DNA from: an uncultured Acidimicrobiales bacterium | GTDB lineage: Bacteria > Actinomycetota > Acidimicrobiia > Acidimicrobiales > SZUA-35 | DNA: 43,650 bases | Reading direction: 5' to 3' | Assembly (NCBI GenBank): GCA_937930695.1 | Contig: CALHCB010000010.1 | Coordinates: 1 to 43,650, forward strand | In this document: positions 24,801-32,827 of the stretch, piece after piece | Layout: every line of letters starts with the position of its first letter | Position numbering within the stretch: position 1 is the first letter of the stretch | Position numbers and translations under genes: made by a program | Notes under the pieces: model-generated | The model's input: only the letters and a program-made list of their open reading frames with translations | What the model was told of the DNA's origin: nothing | Database searches by the model: none

Positions 24801-26431
24801 CCGCGAACTCAGAATTGCCCGTCTCGCATGGCGCCGAGATCACCTTCACGATTCAGGTCGTGAACCAGGGCACCCTGCACGCAACGAACATCAGTGTGTA
24901 TGACTACGTCGACACGGCTATGTGGGAGCCGTTCAGCGCGGCGCTCAATCCAGCCACCGCTGACTACGCATGGGCCGCTGCCGGCTCGAACGGACAAGCG
25001 ACACTCGCTGCTCCTCTCGCACCCGGTGCCACGATGAGCATTTCGGTCACACTCGTGGTTTCGGCTACCGCCGATCTCACGAATCTGGTCAACGCTGCAG
25101 AGATCAGCGGATCGACAGCCTCCGATGCCGCCGGGACCCCGGTGACCTACAGCGATGGCTCGCCGATCCCGGATGTCGACTCCGTGCCGGACACAACGAA
25201 CTCTGACCCCCAACCGGCGAATCCCGGTGACCCAACCGACAACGTGACCAACAACGCTGCTGGTCCCGGTGGGATCGCTGACGAAGACGACCACGACATT
25301 GCCGGAATTGACGCACCTGCGTTCAGCATCGGCAACCAGGTCTGGTTCGATGTCAACAACAACGGAATCGTTGATGCCGACGAGACGCCGTTGCCGAACG
25401 TTTGGATGGAGCTGTTCTCGGACAACGATGGGAATGGCTTGCCGGACGACATCAGCGGTGACGGCATCATCAATACGAGCGATGCGGTTGCCACGACCGG
25501 TACCGATGCGCTCGGCCACTACCTCTTCGCCAATCTCGAACCCGGCGAGTACATCGTCGGCATTCCACCGATGGAATGGGATGTCGATGCCCCGCTGTAT
25601 GGCTATCTCTCCTCAGACCCGACCCAGACCGATCCCGATGACGATGTCGATCTGGATGACAACGGAACACCTGGGGCCTACGGCTACGTGTGGTCCGGAC
25701 CGGTCACCTTGGGTGATGGAGAACCGACGGCCGAGTCGCCAGACAACGACGCGACCACCATCGACTCAAACGAGAACCTGACCGTCGACTTCGGCTTCCA
25801 CCTGCCGATCTTCGACCTTGCGTTGCGCAAGCAGCTCAAAGCTGGGGTAACTGAGGTCCGTCCGGGAGACACGGTCACGTTCGTGATCGAGATCTTCAAC
25901 CAGGGCAACGTGGCTGCAGCTGATCCGTCGATCATCGACTACATCCCTGCTGGTCTCACGTTGGCTGATTCGGATTGGACTGCTCAGGCCGATGGCACAG
26001 CGACGATCGCCCTCACGGGCACTACGATCCAACCCGGTTCGTCCACCGAGGTCGAGATTGATCTGAAGGTGAACAGCGGAGCCAAGGGTTCGTTGATCAA
26101 TACCGCCGAGATCACCAATGCGCTGCCGGTCGACGTCAACGGTCAAGTCATTCGCATGCCGAACGGACAGCCGATCCCGGATATCGATTCGGTGCCAGAC
26201 GCAACGAATAACGACGCCAAGATCGACGATCAGATCAACAGCAATGCAGCTGCCGGTGATGAGGACGACAACGATATTGCCGTGCTCAGCATCACCCAGG
26301 CTCAGACGAATACGACGCCGCTTGCTCAGACTGGTTCATCATCAGCATCGACCTTCAAGGTTGCGACGCTTCTGATCCTCGTGGGTGCGACCTTGATGCT
26401 CGGAGTTCGAGCGTCGGTGAGCAGGCTCTGA
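21863..26431 (+). CDS. giant SdrD_B/DUF11 surface protein with LAQTG sortase signal
   Basis: The 1522-residue exported protein has a twin-basic signal sequence (KSPRRSALLAAASATAVLL). Residues of about 40-640 form a beta-rich, probably propeller-like region. An SdrD_B domain follows at about 642 (IGNFVWLDLDQDGIQDPNEP), then DUF11 domains near 774 and 967, a second SdrD_B near 1152 (IGNQVWFDVNNNGIVDADE) and a third DUF11 near 1315. The DxDxDG-type loops suggest calcium. The end is L1487-A-Q-T-G1491, a hydrophobic helix and a short Arg-containing tail, which is a cell-wall sorting signal of the LAxTG (class E sortase) type. No sortase is in the window. It is probably an adhesin or stalk protein. 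It stands alone as a transcription unit. Confidence 0.9.
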   Translation: MIGRTHTKSPRRSALLAAASATAVLLSIVSPAGVSQVSASAGDAPITGSFFVDFDFDGTIDAGEVLADTDVLFPPGTMSVSASDSNGTTVPCSILTGAAPGYSCDVSLLDEGPFRIAHALDAGDVSTGWSESFAGPDSPSSVQFANAGAALSFGVTPPSACPTSGSNEGILFTTCVVYGDRTDPTGPDTVVVALDYDQSAGPSAIGDKSNLGSVWGVAYDEWTSTLFVSAHLQRGMDLGVEGLDGLYWQTYPGGSGSWTELDLESLGGPGFGTDPVQTLTAATNPQHDPNPFPLVGKTGIGDIDISADGRLLSVVNIEAKAVMVYDITAVRSGGNPTLARSIPLSNPGCPDTANADDWYPWALTAVDADTVYVGITCTAENSTTGAADLESNIVSVDIVAGTQGATVIPGISLGYDRGPAANFIGGSGEYVDGDWNPWIDGATFAEVLDGPQPILSDIEIGPDGSMVLGYTDRSGLQHGGSNYQTDVTDTAFYTMFSAGEILRVCNTTGDPDNVNFQLEGAAGSGCDAFANFTSPTADDTLSTFHGGPAGTAEYYGNDRWDPNAPRGHSEQASGGLYIHPLLDEVVVASIDPNAFSSGGLEYFNNTDGSVENDLLLYSGGNAAGYAGKGSGIGDVEGCWIPLEIGNFVWLDLDQDGIQDPNEPVMEGVKVDLALADGTPVASTTTDANGNYTFDSYDGLLPNTDYVLTFDESMVALPMGLTPTDLTLTTADAGSDDAIDSDAAISGVSGLAEIAVTTGDNGTADHTFDVGYAPPLFMDLAMAKTLDIGAIDNAAGTATFLIEITNQGTIDAEAIEVTDYIDLTMWEPFDAALNPAGTTAEVDIDADGVADGGSELSYVWASPGIVTLTGTLPVRESVVVPITVAWRVPVTSPSALTNWAEISNFDDDTDAGNGDAASGAVLDIDSTPDATRANDNAPTGPGAPGDDVIDEDAKNAGGDEDDHDVAGLSVHDLALIKVVDTANSELPVSHGAEITFTIQVVNQGTLHATNISVYDYVDTAMWEPFSAALNPATADYAWAAAGSNGQATLAAPLAPGATMSISVTLVVSATADLTNLVNAAEISGSTASDAAGTPVTYSDGSPIPDVDSVPDTTNSDPQPANPGDPTDNVTNNAAGPGGIADEDDHDIAGIDAPAFSIGNQVWFDVNNNGIVDADETPLPNVWMELFSDNDGNGLPDDISGDGIINTSDAVATTGTDALGHYLFANLEPGEYIVGIPPMEWDVDAPLYGYLSSDPTQTDPDDDVDLDDNGTPGAYGYVWSGPVTLGDGEPTAESPDNDATTIDSNENLTVDFGFHLPIFDLALRKQLKAGVTEVRPGDTVTFVIEIFNQGNVAAADPSIIDYIPAGLTLADSDWTAQADGTATIALTGTTIQPGSSTEVEIDLKVNSGAKGSLINTAEITNALPVDVNGQVIRMPNGQPIPDIDSVPDATNNDAKIDDQINSNAAAGDEDDNDIAVLSITQAQTNTTPLAQTGSSSASTFKVATLLILVGATLMLGVRASVSRL

Positions 26432-26442
26432 TCTGAGGTTGG

Positions 26443-27219
26443 CTACTCCGAGCCTTCCAACTCGATTCGCCAATCACCGGCGCCCGCAGTGCCGGGCACG
26501 GTGATGGCGGCGAGGGTGTTGTCGGCAAAGAACCACTTGACGATGCCATCGGTTTCGTAGTGGAAGCTCACGTCCGATCCGGACATGGCGGCGACGAGCC
26601 GTTCTGCCGATGCGTCACAGCCCTCGGTTGAATCGTTGAGCTCACCGAGCGAGAACCTCTCCTTCGAGCGATCGGTCACTGCGAACTCGAGCGGACCACA
26701 TCCCTCGGCTGTCAAGGTCAGCGGACCCTCATCACCGAAGTCGAGGGCCGTGACTGCGCCGTTGATGGGGGCGGAGGCAACGGGGTCGAGCACGTCGAGC
26801 GCGACGTAGGTGCCCGCCTGGATGTCGTCAGATCCGCGACCGAATGTCCACCACAGCGATGCCGAGACCGCAGCAAGCGTGACGAAGGCCATGGTGACCA
26901 TCGACGAGCGGGGGATCTTGCCGTCTTCGGGGATTCCGGGAACGCGCTTTCGGATGTAGCGCAGTAGTCGCTCAGCCCACGCCACGTCCTTGGAAAGGAT
27001 GGTCAGGCCACCTGCGATGATGAGCCAACCGGGGCCCGGGAGCGGAAGGGCCGCGATGCCAACGATCACGACAATGAAGCCGAGGGTCATTCGAGCGACT
27101 CGGACCAGCGCGTGCGACTTGGCTTCTTCTACGGTCTCCTCGCGTTCTCCGGTCTCGAACTCGGCCTGAATGGCCGCGTCTTCGATCCGATCTTTGAACT
27201 CTTCGAACCGATCGTTCAC
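26443..27219 (-). CDS. PGPGW-domain membrane protein with C-terminal extracytoplasmic domain
   Basis: The 258-residue protein has an acidic N-terminus of about 40 residues and then two helices around the PGPGW signature: GFIVVIVGIAALPLPGPGWL, continuing into ILSKDVAWAERLLRYIRKR (PF09656/TIGR02611-like). A third helix (SMVTMAFVTLAAVSASLWW) leads to an outside domain of about 120 residues with two Cys and FFADNTLAAITVPG, which loosely resembles META-type domains. The family has no known function. Its ATG overlaps the stop of the F420 oxidoreductase gene (27216-27219), so the two are co-translated. It converges with the giant surface protein gene across 11 bp. Confidence 0.8.
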   Translation of the reverse strand: MNDRFEEFKDRIEDAAIQAEFETGEREETVEEAKSHALVRVARMTLGFIVVIVGIAALPLPGPGWLIIAGGLTILSKDVAWAERLLRYIRKRVPGIPEDGKIPRSSMVTMAFVTLAAVSASLWWTFGRGSDDIQAGTYVALDVLDPVASAPINGAVTALDFGDEGPLTLTAEGCGPLEFAVTDRSKERFSLGELNDSTEGCDASAERLVAAMSGSDVSFHYETDGIVKWFFADNTLAAITVPGTAGAGDWRIELEGSE

Positions 27220-28157
27220 GAGCCAGCCAGCTCGGCGACGACCGGTGCGAACTGTTCCATTTCGTCGGGCCCGATGCCGATGTAGCTGAAGCCGTAGGTC
27301 TCCCGGCGAGCAATGAGATCCTCGATCATCGACTTGGTGTCTCCAACGAGGGCGAGTGGCGATTCGAGGGCGTCTGCGGGCTCCATACCCATCCCTGGTG
27401 CAAGCATCTCGGCCGTTCCCTGCCGGTCGTCGGTGAACATCATGACGAACACCCGGACGTTCATCTCGATCTCATCGAATCGATCGCCCGCGCCTTCTTT
27501 GACCCATGACACCTTCTCGGCATAGCGCTCAGCCGTCGCATCCGCGGCTGTATTGGCGTCGACCAAACCAGCTTTCATGTTCGGATTGACGCCGACGATG
27601 TCCGCATGCTGGCCGGCGAGGCGGAGAAAACGAGGTCCGCCACCGCCCATGAGGAATGGCGGGTGCGGGTTCTGCAGCGGTTTCGGCGTGAGATCGAGGT
27701 CGGTGATCGTGTAGTGCTCGCCCTCAAAGGAGAACGGTCCGTCACCGAAGAGACCCTTGAGGATCTGGATCGACTCGACCATCCGATCGATACGGATACC
27801 GGGTCGGTCATAGTCCATGCCCGCCGCGTCGTAGTCCGACTTCATCCATCCGGCACCAATGCCCAATTCGAGGCGACCCTCGGAAAGCAGATCGAGTGTG
27901 GCCATCTCATTGGCGAACACCACAGGGTGGCGGTAGTCGTTGCACCAGACCAAGGCGCCGACGCGCAAGTCGGTGGTGACATCAGCGGCGGCCTGGAGCG
28001 CAAGAGCTGGCGCCAACTGGCCGTCGAAGTGGTCAGGGAGGGTCAGGGTTTCGTAGCCCAGATCTTCCGTTTTCTTTGCGAGTTCGAGCCACTCGGTTCG
28101 GGATGCTGCTGATTTGGCCTGGACGCCAAAGCGGAACGGGTGCGGGTTGCTGGTCAC
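27216..28157 (-). CDS. LLM-class F420-dependent oxidoreductase
   Basis: The 313-residue protein starts with GTG at 28157 (VTSNPHPFRFGVQAK). It is a complete luciferase-like TIM barrel of the MSMEG_2516 (TIGR03621-like) type: EDLGYETLTLPDHFDGQLAP, LEGRLELGIGAGW-like segment (here SEGRLELGIGAGWMKSDYD) and FLMGGGGPRFLRLAGQHADI. It uses reduced F420 as hydride carrier; the substrate is unknown. It heads a two-gene operon with the PGPGW protein and diverges from lhr across 74 bp. The open frame further upstream covers that promoter region and is not used. Confidence 0.9.
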   Translation of the reverse strand: MTSNPHPFRFGVQAKSAASRTEWLELAKKTEDLGYETLTLPDHFDGQLAPALALQAAADVTTDLRVGALVWCNDYRHPVVFANEMATLDLLSEGRLELGIGAGWMKSDYDAAGMDYDRPGIRIDRMVESIQILKGLFGDGPFSFEGEHYTITDLDLTPKPLQNPHPPFLMGGGGPRFLRLAGQHADIVGVNPNMKAGLVDANTAADATAERYAEKVSWVKEGAGDRFDEIEMNVRVFVMMFTDDRQGTAEMLAPGMGMEPADALESPLALVGDTKSMIEDLIARRETYGFSYIGIGPDEMEQFAPVVAELAGS

Positions 28158-28231
28158 GCTTCGGAGCCTAGTGCTGGGTCCCGTACCGTTTGCACGCTCT
28201 GGGTGTCGTCCCACCCCCGTAGTCTGAAGAT

Positions 28232-31200
28232 GTGGCGGAACGGGGACCACAACGCAGCGACGAGATCGAGCATCCGGTTCTCGGCGCGTTTTCCAGACCG
28301 TCAGCTGCGTGGTTTCACACGACGTTTGCCGAGCCCACACCGCCGCAGGTTGAGGGTTGGCCGGTCATCTCCCGCGGTGACCACACGTTGATTCTGGCCC
28401 CGACGGGCTCCGGCAAAACGCTTTCTGCCTTCTTCTGGGGCTTGGACCAGCTGACGAGCACGCCGCGTCCAGATGACGTAAACCACCGAACTCGGATCCT
28501 CTACATCTCGCCGTTGCGAGCGCTTGCAGTCGACATCGAAAAGAACCTTCGGGGCCCGCTGCAAGGCATTCGGCTTGCAGCGGAACGACTCGGCGAGCCG
28601 TTTACCGAACCGGAGGTCGCGCTTCGAACGGGTGACACACCCGCTGATGAGCGTCGACGCCTGGCAAAACACCCACCGGATCTTCTGATCACGACCCCTG
28701 AGTCGCTCTATCTGATGCTGACGAGTCGGATTCGGGAGACCTTGGCTGGAGTCCACACCGTGATCATCGACGAGATCCACGCCCTGGCAGCGACGAAACG
28801 CGGCGCGCACATGGCCCTCACGCTCGAGCGTTTGGAGAAGGTCACTGACTCGTCGCCCCAACGCATTGGGTTGTCAGCGACACAGCGCCCACTCGAAGAG
28901 ATCGCTCGCTTCCTCGGTGGATACGACAGCTCGACGGGCCCGAGGAGCAAGCCCAACTCGAAGGATGACGATGCAGGCCAGCAGCCTCGGCCGGTCACGA
29001 TCGTCGACACCGGAATCCGCAAAGAACTCGACATCGAAGTCATCGTCCCGGTCGAGGACATGGGCAAGCTTGGCGAAGTCATCACTGACGAGCCGGTGTC
29101 TGGTCCTGCAGCGGCCGGGCCGGCTCGTCGAAGTATCTGGCCGGCGATGCATCCGCAGTTGCTCGCCCTGGTGCGGGAACATCGCTCGACCATCATCTTC
29201 GTGAACGCTCGACGCTTGTCTGAACGACTTGCCACCCGATTGAATGAGCTTGCGCTCGACGGCGAGAATCGATCCGCCGAGGCCGAGGGGCGACCGCCCG
29301 AGCCAGGGCGCGAATTGGTGAAGGCTCACCACGGCTCTCTCAGCCGAGAGCAGCGGCTGATCATCGAGGACGAACTGAAGCGAGGGGTGTTGAAGGGGCT
29401 CGTGGCGACGTCGTCGCTCGAGCTCGGAATCGACATGGGAGCCGTTGACCTGGTGGTCCAGGTCGAGTCGCCTGGAGCGGTGAGTCGTGGCTTGCAACGA
29501 ATCGGTCGGGCCGGTCACCAGGTTGGAGCGCCAAGCGTCGGTAAGTTTTTCCCGAAGCATCGAGGCGACTTGCTCGAGGCCGCTGTCGTTGTCGACCGGA
29601 TGCAGCAGGGCCAGATCGAAGAGACCCGATATCCCAGGAACCCTCTCGATGTGCTGGCCCAGCAGATCGTTGCCGCGTGTGCTCTGGATGACTGGCCGGT
29701 TGATGAACTCATGGCGATGTTTCGGTCGGCCGCCAACTTCTCTGACATCTCCGACGAAGCATTCTTTGCCGTGCTGGATCTGCTCGCTGGTCGATACCCC
29801 TCAGATGAGTTCGCCGAGCTACGCCCAAGGGTTAACTGGGATCGGGTCGAGGGAATCGTGCGAGGTCGTCCGGGGGCGCAACGTCTTGCTGTCACGAGTG
29901 GCGGGACGATTCCAGACCGTGGGCTCTATGGCGTCTTTCTGCCCGATGGCACCCGGGTCGGCGAGCTCGATGAGGAGATGGTGTATGAATCGCGAGCCGG
30001 TGAGACCTTTCTGCTCGGCGCGAGCTCATGGCGAATTGAAGACATCACTCACGAGCGAGTCGTGGTCACCCCGGCGCCAGGCCAGCCGGGCAAGATGCCG
30101 TTCTGGCACGGTGATGGTCCGGGGCGGCCGCTTGAACTTGGTCGTGCCATGGGCGCGTTCAGCCGCGAGATCTTGGCAATGCCGAGGGACGAGGCGGTCG
30201 ACCGACTGCTGAGTCGACATGGGTTGGATGATCTTGCCGCCCAGAATCTCCTGCAGTTCCTCGACGAGCAGGTCGAGGCGACGACGCGGGTGCCCGACGA
30301 TCGCACGATCGTGGTGGAGCGGTTCCGAGACGACATCGGCGACTGGCGAGTCTGCATTCTGAGTCCGTTTGGCGCCCAGGTACACGCCCCCTGGGGCATG
30401 GCGCTTCAGCATCGGATGGCTGAACAATGGGGCTGGGATGTTGAGCTGATGTGGAGCGATGACGGCATCGTGCTGCGGCTTCCCGAAGCCATCGACCGGC
30501 TTCCGACCGACGAGCTGGTGATCGACCCTGACGAACTCGATGAGCTCTTGGTTTCTCAGTTGCCTTCTACGGCGATGTTCGCTTCTCGATTCCGTGAGTG
30601 CGCAGCCCGAGCCCTGTTGTTGCCTCGCCGACGTCCGGATCGGCGCACGCCGTTATGGCAACAACGTCAGAAGGCAGCCGACTTGCTCGCGGTGGCTGCG
30701 AAGTATCCGAGCTTTCCGATTCTTCTGGAGACGACGCGGGAATGCGTGAACGACGTGTTCGATCTGCCCGCCCTTCGCCAGGTGCTCGGGGAGTTGCGGA
30801 GTCGCAAGATCAAGGTCCACACCGTCGATACCGACGTGGCCTCGCCGATGGCATCGTCGTTGCTCTTTGGTTGGATCGCCCAATACATGTACGAGGGCGA
30901 CGCTCCGCTCGCGGAACGTCGAGCGGCAGCCCTTTCGCTCGACCGGGAGCTGCTCCAGGATCTGCTCGGAGCTGAGGAGCTCCGCGAGCTGCTCGACCCG
31001 ACCGTCCTCGCCTCGCTGGAGGCGGAGCTACAACGAACTGCAGAGTCCTGGCGAGCGAAGACCGTCGACCATGTCGAGGATCTTCTTCGTTGGCTTGGTC
31101 CCCTGACTGCGGAGGAGATCGCCGAGCGGGTAGAGGGATCGCCGACGCCCGCAGACTGGGCGTCGCTCGTGGTTTCGGAGTTGTTGACCGACCGGCGAAT

Positions 31201-32827
31201 CATCAACGCTGCGGTTGCAGGTGAGAACAGACTGGCGGCTTCCGAGGACGCCTCGAGACTCCGCGATGCACTCGGAGTTGCACTTCCGCCCGGCCTCCCG
31301 CAGGCGTTCACCGAGCCAGTCGGTGACCCGCTCGGAGACTTGCTCACCCGATACGCCAGGACGCACGGACCGTTTCTGACTCGCGAGGTCGCGAGCCGGT
31401 ATGGGCTCGAAGAGGACCGGACCCGGTCAGGCTTGGAAGAGCTCGAGCGGCAGGGTCGGATCGTTCGTGGCGAATTTCGGCCCGACGGGATCGAACGGGA
31501 GTGGTGCCACACTGAGGTGTTGCGGGTTCTTCGTCGGCGCTCGCTAGCTGCGCTCCGCAAAGAGGTCGAGCCAGTCGAGCAAGACGTGCTCGCCCGATTC
31601 TTGCCAGATTGGCAACACGTCGGGAGCCGACTTCGCGGAGTGGACGGCCTCGCCGAGGTCATCACCGCACTGCAAGGTGCAGCGTTGCCTGCATCGTTGC
31701 TCGAATCCGACGTTCTCACCGCCCGAGTTGCGGACTATCGAGGTGCTGATCTCGACACGCTCCTCACTGCCGGTGAGGTGATTTGGGTTGGCGCCGGTGC
31801 CCTCGGATCGGGCGACGGCCGAGTTCGCCTCGTATGGCGAGATCAGGCGCCGGCTCTGGTGCCCGAACCGAGTGACCCGATTGAGGGCGAGGTTCACGAT
31901 GCGTTGCGCGGCCATCTCGCAGGCCGGGGGGCGGTGTTCTGGCAGGAGCTCGTCGAAGCAGCCAAGGACGCGGAGTGCGACTATTCAGATCAGATCGTGC
32001 TCACGGCGCTTTGGGATCTGGTGTGGGCGGGTGAAGTCACCAACGATTCGTTGACCCCACTTCGAGCGATCGTCGGAGGCGCAACACCAAAGAAGTCTGC
32101 GAACCGAGGTCGACGTTCAGCCGCTCGTCGTCCGAACATGCGATCACTTTCACGGATGGGGCCGCCCGCTGGGACCGGTCGATGGTCGTTGGTCGCGCCG
32201 CTTCGTCAACCAGCCTTGAGTCCGACCGAAGTGACGACAACTCGTGCGCTGCAGTTGCTGGAAAGGTATGGCGTGTTAACTCGCGAGATGGCGCTTGCAG
32301 AAGGTGCCGAAGGTGGCTTCGCCGGTGTCTATCCAGTGCTCAAAGAGTTGGAGGATCGCGGGCAGGTTCGACGGGGCTATTTCGTAACCGGGCTCGGCGC
32401 CGCACAGTTTGCACTGCCAGGGGCGGTGGATCGGCTTCGAGATGGACGCAGGACCTCAACCGATGAGTCGGATTCTTCGCCGATGGTTCTTGCTGCCACT
32501 GATCCTGCGCAGCCCTATGGTGCTGCCATTCCCTGGCCTACTAGCGAAGGGAGACCGTCTCGTGCGGTTGGCGCGTACGTGGTGATACGAGACGGCCTTC
32601 CCCTCGCGTTCTTGGAGCGCGGAGGTCGGAGCGTCACCCTGTTCGAAGGGTGGGACGCTGATCCTTCCTGGGTTGACGCGCTCGCGTCATTAGTTCGTTC
32701 CAAGCGGGTGAAGAAGATCGAGATCCAGAAGATCAACGGATTGCCGCCCGCCGAGATGGCTGATGCCCGCGACCTGCTGACGAGCAATGGCTTCGCTCAG
32801 GGTTACAAGGGTCCGATCCTCCGCTGA
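28232..32827 (+). CDS. lhr: Lhr-type ATP-dependent 3'-5' DNA helicase
   Basis: At 1531 residues this is full length for the long actinobacterial Lhr. The N-terminal helicase core has APTGSGKTLSAFFWGL (residues about 56-63) and the DEIH box near residue 180. The second RecA-like domain follows with SSLELGIDMGAVDLVVQVESP and QRIGRAGH, then the winged helix and beta-barrel of Lhr-Core. The last 600 residues or so form the Lhr C-terminal domain of repeated winged-helix units. Lhr acts in DNA repair and unwinds RNA:DNA hybrids. The start is GTG 28232. Its last 138 bases overlap, in antisense, the end of the GT2 gene. It is a single-gene unit on the plus strand. Confidence 0.95.
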   Translation: MAERGPQRSDEIEHPVLGAFSRPSAAWFHTTFAEPTPPQVEGWPVISRGDHTLILAPTGSGKTLSAFFWGLDQLTSTPRPDDVNHRTRILYISPLRALAVDIEKNLRGPLQGIRLAAERLGEPFTEPEVALRTGDTPADERRRLAKHPPDLLITTPESLYLMLTSRIRETLAGVHTVIIDEIHALAATKRGAHMALTLERLEKVTDSSPQRIGLSATQRPLEEIARFLGGYDSSTGPRSKPNSKDDDAGQQPRPVTIVDTGIRKELDIEVIVPVEDMGKLGEVITDEPVSGPAAAGPARRSIWPAMHPQLLALVREHRSTIIFVNARRLSERLATRLNELALDGENRSAEAEGRPPEPGRELVKAHHGSLSREQRLIIEDELKRGVLKGLVATSSLELGIDMGAVDLVVQVESPGAVSRGLQRIGRAGHQVGAPSVGKFFPKHRGDLLEAAVVVDRMQQGQIEETRYPRNPLDVLAQQIVAACALDDWPVDELMAMFRSAANFSDISDEAFFAVLDLLAGRYPSDEFAELRPRVNWDRVEGIVRGRPGAQRLAVTSGGTIPDRGLYGVFLPDGTRVGELDEEMVYESRAGETFLLGASSWRIEDITHERVVVTPAPGQPGKMPFWHGDGPGRPLELGRAMGAFSREILAMPRDEAVDRLLSRHGLDDLAAQNLLQFLDEQVEATTRVPDDRTIVVERFRDDIGDWRVCILSPFGAQVHAPWGMALQHRMAEQWGWDVELMWSDDGIVLRLPEAIDRLPTDELVIDPDELDELLVSQLPSTAMFASRFRECAARALLLPRRRPDRRTPLWQQRQKAADLLAVAAKYPSFPILLETTRECVNDVFDLPALRQVLGELRSRKIKVHTVDTDVASPMASSLLFGWIAQYMYEGDAPLAERRAAALSLDRELLQDLLGAEELRELLDPTVLASLEAELQRTAESWRAKTVDHVEDLLRWLGPLTAEEIAERVEGSPTPADWASLVVSELLTDRRIINAAVAGENRLAASEDASRLRDALGVALPPGLPQAFTEPVGDPLGDLLTRYARTHGPFLTREVASRYGLEEDRTRSGLEELERQGRIVRGEFRPDGIEREWCHTEVLRVLRRRSLAALRKEVEPVEQDVLARFLPDWQHVGSRLRGVDGLAEVITALQGAALPASLLESDVLTARVADYRGADLDTLLTAGEVIWVGAGALGSGDGRVRLVWRDQAPALVPEPSDPIEGEVHDALRGHLAGRGAVFWQELVEAAKDAECDYSDQIVLTALWDLVWAGEVTNDSLTPLRAIVGGATPKKSANRGRRSAARRPNMRSLSRMGPPAGTGRWSLVAPLRQPALSPTEVTTTRALQLLERYGVLTREMALAEGAEGGFAGVYPVLKELEDRGQVRRGYFVTGLGAAQFALPGAVDRLRDGRRTSTDESDSSPMVLAATDPAQPYGAAIPWPTSEGRPSRAVGAYVVIRDGLPLAFLERGGRSVTLFEGWDADPSWVDALASLVRSKRVKKIEIQKINGLPPAEMADARDLLTSNGFAQGYKGPILR

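Noticed and set aside
21863-26431. Large antisense open frames opposite the giant surface protein
   Set aside because: They arise from the Asp-rich GAC/GAT codon pattern read in reverse and show no domain or start context.
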